From NCBI GenBank assembly GCA_963663395.1, contig OY760226.1, positions 2,790,001 through 2,854,000 of the forward strand: a stretch of DNA of 64,000 bases, given 5' to 3'. A program made the translations under genes and the position numbers. Shown one piece after another: positions 1 to 8,571 of the stretch (positions are counted from its first letter, which is position 1; every line of letters begins with the position of its first letter). The notes beneath the pieces are model-generated. The model was not told where the DNA came from. It searched no databases and worked only from the letters and a program-made list of their open reading frames with translations. This DNA is from Azophilus sp963663395 (lineage in GTDB: Bacteria; Pseudomonadota; Gammaproteobacteria; Pseudomonadales; Azotimanducaceae).

Positions 1-1425
1 TGTGAAGCCGGCGCTTTCGATGGCCGCGGTCTGATAGACCCGCCGGGCGCCTTCCATGTCGCCCGACAGGGCGAGCACTACGCAGCGCATCAGCGCCAGC
101 CTCGGGTGGGCGGCGATGACATCCGCGCTGAGCCAGCCGTCCATCGCCTGCAGGGCGTCGAAGCCACGGCCGATCCACAGATCGATGCCACCCATGCCGG
201 CGGCGATCTCGCCGGTGAGTTGCGCATCGCCGGCTTCGGCGCTGTGCCGCAGCGCATCCAGCACATGGCCGCGGCGCGCGAGCCCGCGCGCGATGGCTGA
301 GTGCACAGACCGGAACCGTGACGGGTCTTCGCGAAACAGCGTGCCTGCGCAGTGCTCCCGGATCAGGGGATGCAACTTCAGGGTCGCGGCGTTGCTGCCG
401 GCGGCCTGCAACAGTCCGGCGAGCGATGCCATCGATTCGATGCGGCGCCTTGATTGCTGCCGGCCGGTCGCCTCGTCGATCAGTTCCGCATCGAGCCAGT
501 CGAACAGCGACACCTCCAGCACGAACTCCCGGTCCTCTGCCGGCAGGCCGCGCCACAGCCGCGACTCGATCCAGGCCGCAACGATATCGTTGCCGCCGCC
601 GACGTCGACGAGCGGCGTTCCGGCGTGCAACGCATTGCGGTAGATGCGCAGCGCGATCGGCCATCCCGCGGAATTCTCCGCCACCGACTTGAGTTCACGG
701 CGTGACAGCCTGGTATCGAAGAAGCGCGCGATATCGGGCTTTGAAAACCGCAATTCCTCCGCCGTGAGGGTGTCCCCCTGACCTTCGAGCAGGAACATGG
801 CGATGTCCAGGCCCGGCGGGCGCTCCCGTAGTGCCATGGCAATGCGGAGATTGCGGGGGCATCGTTGCAGGAGTGCATTCAACACGGCAACGGCTTCAGC
901 GCTGCGCAGCCGCTCGAGTTCGTCCAGCGCCAGGAGACAGGGGCCGCCGTGCCGCTCGACCGCGCGGATCAGCAGGTTGATCCGGTAACCGGCCTGAGTG
1001 TCGGCTTCGAGTTCCGGGGCAAAGGCGCCGGCCGGTCGACCGGTGCCATCGGCCGTCGCGATTCCTGCCTGCTCGAATGCCAGCGTCAGGTAAGTCGCCA
1101 CTTCGGCGGGGCCGTCCTCTTCGTCCAGCGCGAGCCACGCGACCGGCGTACCGTCTTCACGCAGCCGGTGACAGCAGTGGCCGAGCAGCGCCGTCTTGCC
1201 GAATCCCCCGGGCGCCTGCAGCAGGGTCAACCGGCGGTTCATCGGTGCGCAGCGTCGCTCCAGGTCCGGGCGGTCGACGTAGCCGGCGACGAGGTCGGGG
1301 ATCTGCACCTTGTGGGTGAGGAGCCAGGGTGTGGTGGAGCCGGGGATGCTCGTGCCGGAGTTGTTGGGGGCGGGTTGCGGGGGCGTCTTTTTCCCGTCGG
1401 TCGTAACTTTCTTTTTGGCTTGCAT
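1..1425 (-). CDS. MalT/LuxR-like ATP-dependent transcriptional regulator, C-terminus outside window
   Basis: Reads from an ATG at 1425 leftward for 475 codons without a stop and runs off the window edge. After a Lys/Pro-rich tail of about 35 residues comes a stretch typical of MalT-type STAND regulators (THKVQIPDLVAGYVDRPDLE). A Walker A-like loop follows (QAPGGFGKTALL, about residue 70), then a Walker B-like segment (CLLALDELERL). The later part contains the helical arm seen in this family (AGWPIALRIY, LHPLIREHC) and the start of TPR-like repeats. The C-terminal LuxR helix-turn-helix would lie beyond base 1 and cannot be seen. Such proteins are ligand- and ATP-dependent activators, and the target here is unknown. 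No partner gene lies directly beside it. Confidence 0.85.
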   Translation of the reverse strand, partial: MQAKKKVTTDGKKTPPQPAPNNSGTSIPGSTTPWLLTHKVQIPDLVAGYVDRPDLERRCAPMNRRLTLLQAPGGFGKTALLGHCCHRLREDGTPVAWLALDEEDGPAEVATYLTLAFEQAGIATADGTGRPAGAFAPELEADTQAGYRINLLIRAVERHGGPCLLALDELERLRSAEAVAVLNALLQRCPRNLRIAMALRERPPGLDIAMFLLEGQGDTLTAEELRFSKPDIARFFDTRLSRRELKSVAENSAGWPIALRIYRNALHAGTPLVDVGGGNDIVAAWIESRLWRGLPAEDREFVLEVSLFDWLDAELIDEATGRQQSRRRIESMASLAGLLQAAGSNAATLKLHPLIREHCAGTLFREDPSRFRSVHSAIARGLARRGHVLDALRHSAEAGDAQLTGEIAAGMGGIDLWIGRGFDALQAMDGWLSADVIAAHPRLALMRCVVLALSGDMEGARRVYQTAAIESAGFT

Positions 1426-1837
1426 TGGTACTTCCTCAGTTAACCGTACACCCGTTTGGCCCCTGTAGGTTGCCAACAATCGGTATTACCCGCCTCGCTA
1501 ACTCACTTCGTGGTCATGGATACTACCAGCAACTCCCGTGGTTATTGGTGACATTGGGGGAGAATTGCCAATCGGTGGAGCGAACTGGGTGGTGAGCATG
1601 AAAGCTGAAGCGGTTTTTTCAAATGATTTCTCAAAACCATTCCAGTAGTTTGACAATACGGCAAGACCGGAATTAGGGGCGGTGATGCTTCTATATTAGT
1701 CAATAGGGGCTCTGTTGAATTTCGAGTGGTGTAGGTGGCATATGGGTTGAGCTTGGAGAAGTCGAGCGCGGCAGGGAAAAGTTGTGATCCATAGGGCGCT
1801 CCTGTCGGTTGATCAGGGCCGAATGCGGCATCGTGCA
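1426..1837. other. Intergenic region, no gene seen
   Basis: About 410 bp between the start of the MalT-like regulator and the IS110 remnant. It is visibly less GC-rich than its neighbours. A weak frame of about 99 codons on the minus strand shows no family signature, so it is not called. The regulator's promoter should lie here, but no convincing -35/-10 pair could be picked. Confidence 0.4.
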
Positions 1838-2673
1838 TCACTCGAACCGACCCCAGCGGGTTCGCCGGATTGTGCGCTTCAAGGGTCCGCTCCGCCGGGC
1901 GAGGATTCGCTTCAGGTAACGTCTGATTTCCCGGTCCGTCTTGCCTTCGCTACGCCTGCGCTCGACATAGCGTTGCGTCTCTTCGTGGCGCACGCAACGA
2001 ATCAGCACCGCGTTATGAAGCGCGCGATTGAGCTTGCGGTCACCCGATCGGTTGAGCCGGTGGCGCACCGTCTGGCCGGATGACGCGGGGATCGGCGCCA
2101 CACCGGCAAGGGCGGCAAACGCGGCTTCGGAACGTAGGCGCCCAGGATGCGACCAGGCACATACGATCTCGGCTGCGTTGACAGGCCCAAATCCGGATTC
2201 ATCGAGGAGCGCAGGGGCAAATGTCCGCACGCGCGGCTCTAGAATCCTTGAACGGCCTTTATGTGGACAAATGAGTCACATTTTCGAACAACGTCTCCAA
2301 GTTGCGGAGCAACTTGATCGCGTCGCCTGGCGACGCGCCTAGTTCTGCGTTGAGTTCTGTGATCTCCACGTTGAGATACTGGATGCGCCGTCCGACGGCG
2401 CGAAGCGCGATGGTGGTACCGCCTACCTCATCGGTGTGGTTGAGCACTCTGCGCAGCCTGGCGCAGCACTCCGCGAGGGCTTGCGAGTTGAGCCCTCGGA
2501 GCTTCTGTGGCCAACCCGCGGCCGTACCCGCCAGCACCTTCGATGGCCCAGATACGGGTGTCGGGTGCGCGACGCTGCGCCAGGGTGTGCATCCGCAGGT
2601 ATCCCGCCGCATCGGCGGGCAGCTCAAACGCGTCGAGCTTCATCCCGCTCCCGAGAGACCAGCCTGACAACAA
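1838..2673 (-). pseudogene. IS110-family transposase, degraded
   Basis: Pieces of an IS110/IS1111-type transposase lie in order on the minus strand but in different frames. The N-terminal piece is near 2550-2640 (KLDAFELPADAAGYLRMHTL, then IWAIEGAGGYGRGL). A middle piece at about 2345-2470 contains HTDEVGGTTIALRAVGRRIQ. The C-terminal Transposase_20 piece at 1838-2230 contains FAALAGVAPIPASSGQTVRH and LNRALHNAVL. The DEDD catalytic region between the first two pieces is largely missing and the frames do not join. A 104-bp repeat (2239-2342) is inserted between the middle and C-terminal pieces. The gene is certainly inactive. No clear element ends were found. Confidence 0.85.
2239..2342. repeat. 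104-bp double-hairpin repeat, copy 1
   Basis: A 104-bp unit starting and ending with CTAG, present again at 13190-13293 in the same orientation with about six substitutions. It holds two adjacent perfect hairpins: AAGTTGC-GGA-GCAACTT (7-bp stem) and CGCGTCGC-CTG-GCGACGCG (8-bp stem). It has no terminal inverted repeat and no coding capacity. This copy interrupts the IS110 remnant, so it arrived after that element. It resembles REP/small palindromic mobile repeats in design, but I do not recognise the family. Confidence 0.8.
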
Positions 2674-2761
2674 CGTCTCAGTAGCGCCAGAGACGTGCCG
2701 TCAGTCTCTCGATCAGAGAAACCCGCTTGAGCCAGAGTGCCCGCTCTCGTAGTCTGCGAAG

Positions 2762-3045
2762 ATGAAGCACAATCCCTTCCGATATTACAAGTCCTCACCC
2801 GAGGTCATACGCCTCGCGGTGATGATATATGTCCGCTAACCCCTGTCGTTGCGTTAGGTCGAAGATATCCTGTTCGAGCGCCGCATTGACATCTGTCACG
2901 AGACGATTCGGTACTGGTGGAACCGGTTTGGTCCCTTGTTTGCCGGCGAGATCGCCGAGCGGTGCTCAAGTTTCTCAACCGCTGCCAGATTTTCAAGCAG
3001 CTTCGAGCCGACGCTTTGGCCGAGTGGCGTGAAATGGCAGCCTGA
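2762..3045 (+). pseudogene. IS6-family transposase remnant with internal deletion
   Basis: The frame opens with MKHNPFRYYKSSPEVIRLAV, typical of the N-terminus of IS6/IS26-type DDE transposases. It continues as VEDILFERRIDICHETIRYW, then WWNRFGPLFAGEI. Two in-frame stops (TAA at 2837 and a TAG nine codons later) interrupt it at positions where relatives carry sense codons differing by one base. After about residue 70 the sequence jumps, with a frame change, to a C-terminal end (FLNRCQIFKQLRADALAEW, stop at 3043-3045) that matches the usual end of these transposases. The catalytic core is therefore deleted while both gene ends survive. Confidence 0.8.
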
Positions 3046-3178
3046 GCACCTTCGACTGTAGATTATGCAGGTGAATCAAAATTAGTCTGACACGACTGCT
3101 AAAATATCCCTCACGAAACAGCCTCCGGCAAACCCGGGGCGATTCACTGTGTTCGAACCCACGTCACGGGAGCCGTAC

Positions 3179-3739
3179 ATGCACGACTATACCTTGACCA
3201 CGACGCGCGAGTCCGAAGACGGGCTGGCCAAATACCCGTACTGTTTCGAAGCAGATGTTCGGATGCCTGCCCGGGATGTTTGGCGGCATTGGATCGCAAC
3301 ACTGATTGACCATCGCACCAGCTGGCTCTGGCCGACCCGGTACAGCCAACCCTCCGTGGTGGACGGTCTGGTGAAAAAAGGCGGGCGCGTCATCATGACC
3401 TACCAGATTCCCAATCCCTACGACTCTTCGCGACCCGACAAGAACGTCTCACATGAGTTCGACATCACCCAATGCAATGAACAGAAGATGTTTTTCGAGT
3501 ATCTCACCACGGACAGCCACATCTTCCTGAAAGGGGGCGGTTCGGTTCAGGTAACGCCCATCAGCGAACAACGCTGCACGCTAACCTGGCAGGGCGAGTA
3601 TCGGCACGACACCGGCGATGCCCGTACGGAAGCGCAGGGCGACGCGTTTCCCTTCTATCTGTGCACCTTTTTTACGGCGGCCGCCCAGAACATCCGAAAT
3701 GCAGCGCAAAAGTATGCGTTGCGGCAGGGCGCCGTTTAG
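3179..3739 (+). CDS. SRPBCC (START/Bet v1-like) superfamily protein
   Basis: A 186-residue soluble protein starting MHDYTLTTTRESED. The ATG at 3179 was chosen because GGGAG precedes it; a GTG at 3149 in the same frame is possible but has no better ribosome site. The chain has the pattern of SRPBCC domains, which are helix-grip folds that bind hydrophobic ligands: an early acidic/amphipathic strand, RDVWRHWIATLIDH, then alternating strands and a long C-terminal helix (TAAAQNIRNAAQKYAL). No catalytic role can be read from it. It stands alone and points toward the convergent LLM oxidoreductase gene. A role in handling the hydrophobic substrates of the neighbouring P450 is possible but is inference. 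Confidence 0.6.
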   Translation: MHDYTLTTTRESEDGLAKYPYCFEADVRMPARDVWRHWIATLIDHRTSWLWPTRYSQPSVVDGLVKKGGRVIMTYQIPNPYDSSRPDKNVSHEFDITQCNEQKMFFEYLTTDSHIFLKGGGSVQVTPISEQRCTLTWQGEYRHDTGDARTEAQGDAFPFYLCTFFTAAAQNIRNAAQKYALRQGAV

Positions 3740-3818
3740 GGCACCAATGGCTTTTTGCGGGCAACCCGGCTCCGTCGGTTGACCGCCTGCACTTCGGCGC
3801 AGCCAGGCTCTCCGGGAG

Positions 3819-4706
3819 TCACCCGGTCAAGCCAAGCAACCCGCTCCAGCGCCGCATGTCGCTTTCCAGGAACTTTGCCCTCACCGGCAGTTGCAGAATG
3901 AGTTCGTGCAGGTGGAGGCCTGCCGCCGTACGAACCATGCTCAACAGGTCATCGTCTGAATTCTGCGGTGAGTAAGGCAGGCTCAGCTTGACCTGAAACC
4001 CGTCGTTGCGAGGGCGACGCGCTTTGTCGAGCGCCGAGTGTACGCGTGCCAGCAGGGATTCCAGGTTGTCGTAGCGTGTCCCTACGCCAATCCAGCCGTC
4101 GCCGATGCGCAGCGCTCGGCGAATTGCGAAATCCGAGTTGCCGCCGATCAGGATCGGTGGTCCGCCCCTGGTTTTGGGTTGGGGCTGCAGCGCCGCGTCC
4201 TTGAATTGCACGAACGCACCGCTGAACTCGGCCGTCTCCGCGGACCAGGCGACCTTGATCGCGTCCAGGTACTCGTCGAAACGCTTGCCACGCCCCTGCC
4301 AGGGCACGCCCAGCGCAGCGTATTCCTGCGAAGACCAGCCGAGGCCTGCGCCGAAATCGAAGCGGCCTTCAGCGATGTGGTCCAGCGTCATGATTTCCTT
4401 GGCGAGCAGCAGCGGCGGCCTTTCCGGCACGATCAGCACGGCGGAGCCGAGCCGGAGGCGCGTCGTTGCGCATGCCGCCACCGTGCAGACCAGCAGGGGA
4501 TCGTAGAGCCCGAAGCGGCCTTTCCACGGTGCGACGCCGTCGGGCGTGTGCGGGTATGGGTCTGTGTAGCGGGTAAAGAACACGACGTGCTCGGGCACCC
4601 AGAGCGAATTGAAACCGCATTCCTCCGCTGCCCGGGCGAACGCTTTCAGGAATGCGATGTCACGAAGCGGTGAATCGCCGAACGCCGCTGCGATACCGAT
4701 TTTCAT
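3819..4706 (-). CDS. LLM-class (luciferase-like, probably F420-dependent) oxidoreductase
   Basis: 295 residues with the TIM-barrel pattern of the luciferase-like monooxygenase superfamily. The N-terminal MKIGIAAAFGD is followed by AEECGFNSLWVPEHVV. Mid-protein come TTRLRLGSAVLIVPERPPLL, then EGRFDFGAGLGWSSQEYAALG, GGPPILIGGNSDFAIRRALR and IGDGWIGVGT. The sequence resembles the TIGR03619-type group of F420-dependent enzymes, but flavin use cannot be excluded. The gene begins 12 bp after the P450 stop on the same strand, so the two are very likely co-transcribed. It probably acts on the same substrate class as the P450. Confidence 0.85.
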   Translation of the reverse strand: MKIGIAAAFGDSPLRDIAFLKAFARAAEECGFNSLWVPEHVVFFTRYTDPYPHTPDGVAPWKGRFGLYDPLLVCTVAACATTRLRLGSAVLIVPERPPLLLAKEIMTLDHIAEGRFDFGAGLGWSSQEYAALGVPWQGRGKRFDEYLDAIKVAWSAETAEFSGAFVQFKDAALQPQPKTRGGPPILIGGNSDFAIRRALRIGDGWIGVGTRYDNLESLLARVHSALDKARRPRNDGFQVKLSLPYSPQNSDDDLLSMVRTAAGLHLHELILQLPVRAKFLESDMRRWSGLLGLTG

Positions 4707-4718
4707 ATCGCCAGCGGA

Positions 4719-5981
4719 TCAAGCGGCGCGCAGGCGGTGCACGCGAACCGGTAACGCCGTATAACCCTTGACGAAGGCGGAAAGCGTGCGCACCGGCTTG
4801 CCCACCACCTCGATGAAGCCGAAGCGCTTCATGATCTCTTCCCAGAGCACGCGCAACTGCATTTCCGCCAGCCGGTTGCCCATGCAGCGGTGGATGCCGA
4901 ACCCGAACGACAGGTGGTGCCGTGCGTTCCTGCGGTCGATGAGAAAAGCATCGGGATTCTCGATGACCTCCTCGTCCCGGTTGCCGGAGACGTACCACAT
5001 CAGCACCGTGTCTCCCGCGGCAATGCGCTTGCCACCCAGTTCCGTATCCTTGAGTGCCGTACGGCGCATGTAGGCCAGCGGCGTCTGCCAGCGGATGATC
5101 TCGGACGTCATGTTGGGGATCAGCTCTGGCCTGGCGCGGAGTTTGTCGTACTCGTCCGGGAACAGGTTCAGCGCCAGCACGCCGCCCGAGATGGAATTAC
5201 GGGTGGTGTCGTTGCCCCCCACGATCAGCAGCAACAGGTTGCCGAGAAACTCCATAGGTTTCATGTTGCGGGTGTCTTCGCCGTGCGCGAGCATCGAAAT
5301 CAGGTCGTTCGCCGGCGGCCGGTTGACCCGCTCGTTCCACAGCCGGGTAAAGTAGGCCAGGCATTCGTGCAGTTCCTCGACCCGCTGTTCGTGGCTGTCC
5401 ACAACCCCGGTACGCGGCGACCCGGTGGCGACATCGGACCACCGGGTGAGCTTGCGCCGCTCCTCGAACGGGAAATCGAAGAGCGTCGCCAGCATCTGCG
5501 TGGTGAGTTCGATCGAAACCCGGTCCACCCAGTTGAACGTCTCGTTTTCGGGCAGAGAATCGAGGATCCGCCCGGCACGCTCGCGGATGGTGCCCTCAAG
5601 TGCCCTGAGGTTCTGCGGCTCTACCGCCGGCTGCACGGCCGCCCGCTGAACGTCGTGCCTGGGCGGGTCCATGGCGATGAACATCGGTGTGTTCATCAGC
5701 TTTTCCCTGGGAACGGTAACGGGCGCGCCCAGGCTGACACCGCTTTGGGAAGAAAAGATCTCGTGGTGCCGGTCGACGTACAGGATGTCTTGGAATTTGG
5801 TGACGGACCAGTAAGGCCCGAAACGGCTTTCCCGGCAGTAGTGCACAGGATCCTCGTTCCGCAGGCGCTCGAAATAACCCCAGTGCGCATCGTGCTGAAA
5901 GAGATGGGGGTCGGAGAGGTCGAAGTCCTCGATGGCTACGCTGTATGGATCCGGGATGATGTGGGGGTTTGCATTGGTCAT
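4719..5981 (-). CDS. Cytochrome P450, CYP153-like alkane/fatty-acid hydroxylase
   Basis: 420 residues from the ATG at 5981; a TTG six codons upstream is also in frame. The I-helix oxygen-binding motif is GGNDTTRNSISGG, the EXXR helix is EIIRW and the heme loop is FGFGIHRCMGNRLAEMQL, with the axial Cys near residue 366. The stretches LGNLLLLIVGGNDTTRNS and VLMWYVSGNRDEEVIENPDA closely follow the CYP153 family, soluble enzymes that hydroxylate terminal carbons of alkanes and acyl chains. Such P450s need a ferredoxin and a ferredoxin reductase, and neither is encoded nearby. Co-directional with the LLM oxidoreductase. Confidence 0.87.
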   Translation of the reverse strand: MTNANPHIIPDPYSVAIEDFDLSDPHLFQHDAHWGYFERLRNEDPVHYCRESRFGPYWSVTKFQDILYVDRHHEIFSSQSGVSLGAPVTVPREKLMNTPMFIAMDPPRHDVQRAAVQPAVEPQNLRALEGTIRERAGRILDSLPENETFNWVDRVSIELTTQMLATLFDFPFEERRKLTRWSDVATGSPRTGVVDSHEQRVEELHECLAYFTRLWNERVNRPPANDLISMLAHGEDTRNMKPMEFLGNLLLLIVGGNDTTRNSISGGVLALNLFPDEYDKLRARPELIPNMTSEIIRWQTPLAYMRRTALKDTELGGKRIAAGDTVLMWYVSGNRDEEVIENPDAFLIDRRNARHHLSFGFGIHRCMGNRLAEMQLRVLWEEIMKRFGFIEVVGKPVRTLSAFVKGYTALPVRVHRLRAA

Positions 5982-6135
5982 GTGCAAGAGAATACGCAAA
6001 TTCCCCGGGTGAACAAACCGGAAACCTGCCCGTCGGGCCGGACTGCGAAGCCTGAGCCCTTACTACTCAAACCCAACGGCACCATGTATCTTCGCGCCAG
6101 CAATCCCCACCGACAAGCGGAGGCATCAGAAAGGT

Positions 6136-6944
6136 TTGGCGCGCATAAGAACGATTCGCTGTCACGAAACAAGCGACGACATCGCCTCGGTCAGTCTTGA
6201 CGAGACCGAGTTGCCCGCCCCGGGGCCCGGAGAGGTACAGGTGCGCACCAAGGCCTGCGCCGTCAACTACCCGGACCTGATGATGATTCAGGGAACGCAC
6301 CAGCATAAGCCACCCCGGCCCTTCGCCCCGGGCAGCGAGGGAGCGGGCGAGGTCGCGGCTGTGGGCTCGGGCGTTTCCCATGTCAGGGAAGGCGATTCGG
6401 TCTGCTTCGGGCTGCAGAGCGGCGGATTTACGGAGGCGCTGAACCTGCCTGCCGCCGCCGTGGAGCCCATGCCCGGCAACATGACCTATGCCCAGGCTGC
6501 CTCCTATCGCACCGCCTATACCACCGCCTATGTTGGGCTGGTGGTGCGCGGCGACCTGCAGGCCGGAGAGTGGCTGCTGGTTCACGGCGCCACGGGCGGC
6601 GTGGGGCTGGCGGCGGTGGAACTGGGCAAGCATTACGGCGCCGGCGTCATCGGCACGGGCGGCCGGGACGACAAGCTCGCCGTGGTGAAATCCCATGGCG
6701 CCGATGCGGTCATCAATTACACGTTGCCGGACGGGTCCCTGGGCGGCTTCCGCCACAAGGTAAAGGAAATCACGGGATCCGGCGGTGCGGACGTGGTCTA
6801 CGACCCGGTGGGCGGCGATGTCTTCGACGAGTCGATGCGCTGCATCAACTGGCGCGGACGCATCCTCAGCATCGGCTTCGTCGGCGGCCGCTGGCCCGCT
6901 GCCTCCGTGAACCTCATTCTCATCAAGAGCATTTCCGTCATCGG
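6136..6944 (+). pseudogene. NADPH:quinone oxidoreductase-like MDR gene, 5' part, cut by IS21
   Basis: Starts at TTG 6136 (GGAGG lies upstream) and encodes the first 269 residues of a zinc-free medium-chain dehydrogenase. Visible parts are PGPGEVQVRTKACAVNYPDL, FAPGSEGAGEVAAVGSGV and the Rossmann motif LLVHGATGGVGLAAVELGKH. It breaks after SVIG at the left end of the IS21 element. The rest of the gene continues in register after the duplicated 8-bp target at 9489-9705, and rejoining them gives 341 codons, a normal length for this family. With the element present the frame continues only into IS sequence, stopping at 6975. Confidence 0.9.
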
Positions 6945-7059
6945 TGTTAATCGGCGTGCAATATTGACCCCCTGACGGGGAAATCGGCGTCCAAAATTGA
7001 CCCCCTAAAGTTGAACCCATCAACTCACTTCGTTGCATGGACGCACGAGGTGAGTGGAG

Positions 7060-8571
7060 ATGCTGGTTGTGGAGACCATCGCGCGAATTCGTCGGGATCA
7101 TCTGGGCCGGGGCATTCCGATCAAGCAGATCGCTCGGGACTTGAAGCTGTCGCGGAACACCGTGCGCAAGGTGGTGCGCTCGGACGAGACGTCGTTGCGC
7201 TATGAACGGTCGGTTCAGCCGCTGCCGAAGCTGGGGCCCTGGGTCGAGGCACTGGACCGGTTGTTGGAAGCCAACGAGGACAAGCGCCGGCGCGATCGCC
7301 TGTCGCTGGTGCGGATTTACGAGGAACTGGCCGGCTCGGGCTACGACGGCGGATACGATGCGGTGCGCCGTTACGCGGCGTCCTGGCGACGCAAGCGATC
7401 GGGATCGGACGGGCAAGCCTATGTGCCGTTGACCTTCGACCCCGGCGAGGCCTACCAGTTCGACTGGAGTCACGAGTATGCGGTGATCGCCGGCACGACC
7501 ATCCGGGTCAAGGCGGCGCACCTGCGGCTGTGCCACAGTCGCCTCTTCCTGGTTCAGATTTTTCCGCGCGAAGGCCAGGAGATGGTGTTCGAGGCCCACG
7601 AGCGGAGCTTCCGGTTCTTCGGCGGGGTCTGTCGCCGCGGCATCTACGACAACATGAAGACGGCGGTACAGACGGTGTTCGTCGGCAAGGAACGCGTCTT
7701 CAACGAGCGGTTTCTGCAGATGTGTTCGCACCACCTGATCGACCCGGTCGCCTGTACACCCGGAGCCGGCTGGGAGAAGGGCCAGGTGGAGAACCAGGTG
7801 AGATACGCGCGTGGGCGTCTGTTCGTGCCGCGGCCGCGTGGACGGTCGTATGCGGAGATCAACGCCCGGCTTCGGGACCAGTGCTTGGAGGAGGCGAAGC
7901 GGCGCCGGCATCCGGAGTTCAAGCACAAGACGGCGTGGGCGGTGTTCGAGGAAGAGCGGCCCTATCTGATGGCCTACCGGGGACCGTTCGATGGCTTCCG
8001 GGCCGTCGAGACGGCGGTTTCCAAGACCTGCCTGGTGCGCTTCGACCGCAACCAGTACAGCGTAGAAGCGCGTGCCGTGGGGCGGCCGGTCGATGTGCAG
8101 GCCTATGCCGAGACGATCGTGATCCGCCAGGACGGCGAGACGGTCGGTGAGCATCCGCGCTGCTTCGCGCGCAACCGGGTCATCTACGATCCCTGGCACT
8201 ACGTGCCGGTGCTCAAGCGCAAGCCCGGCGCCCTGAGGAACGGCGCGCCGTTCAAGGACTGGCAGTTGCCGGGCGCACTGGGCCGCCTGCGCGCCCGGCT
8301 GGGCCGTCATGACGATGGCGACCGGCAGATGGTCAAGATCCTCGGGGCGGTGCTCGAGGACGGGCTGGAGGCGGTTGAGTCGGCTTGTACCGAAGCGCTG
8401 GCCGGAGGTGCCTGCAGCGCCGATGTGGTGCTCAACATCCTGGCGCGGCAGCGCCAGCCCGCGCCACCGACGCCGATCCCGACGCCGGCGGACCTCTGTT
8501 TGCATCTGGAGCCGACAGCCGATTGTCACCGCTACGACGGCTTGAGGGAGGCCTCCCATGGAACGCCATGA
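7060..8571 (+). CDS. istA: IS21-family transposase IstA
   Basis: 503 residues from the ATG at 7060, which gives the usual IstA beginning MLVVETIARIRRDH; a GTG two codons earlier also exists. It contains an N-terminal helix-turn-helix (IKQIARDLKLSRNTVRKVVR) and an rve-type DDE core with FDWSHEYAVI, GIYDNMKTAVQTV and WEKGQVENQVRYAR. A C-terminal beta-barrel-like part follows (RFDRNQYSVEARAVGRPVDV). The 3' end overlaps istB by 14 bp, the usual coupling. It catalyses DNA strand transfer together with IstB. Confidence 0.95.
   Translation: MLVVETIARIRRDHLGRGIPIKQIARDLKLSRNTVRKVVRSDETSLRYERSVQPLPKLGPWVEALDRLLEANEDKRRRDRLSLVRIYEELAGSGYDGGYDAVRRYAASWRRKRSGSDGQAYVPLTFDPGEAYQFDWSHEYAVIAGTTIRVKAAHLRLCHSRLFLVQIFPREGQEMVFEAHERSFRFFGGVCRRGIYDNMKTAVQTVFVGKERVFNERFLQMCSHHLIDPVACTPGAGWEKGQVENQVRYARGRLFVPRPRGRSYAEINARLRDQCLEEAKRRRHPEFKHKTAWAVFEEERPYLMAYRGPFDGFRAVETAVSKTCLVRFDRNQYSVEARAVGRPVDVQAYAETIVIRQDGETVGEHPRCFARNRVIYDPWHYVPVLKRKPGALRNGAPFKDWQLPGALGRLRARLGRHDDGDRQMVKILGAVLEDGLEAVESACTEALAGGACSADVVLNILARQRQPAPPTPIPTPADLCLHLEPTADCHRYDGLREASHGTP

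Noticed and set aside
1542..1841. 99-codon minus-strand frame next to the IS110 remnant
   Set aside because: Composition unlike protein in this genome, no signature, and its start lies inside the degraded transposase.
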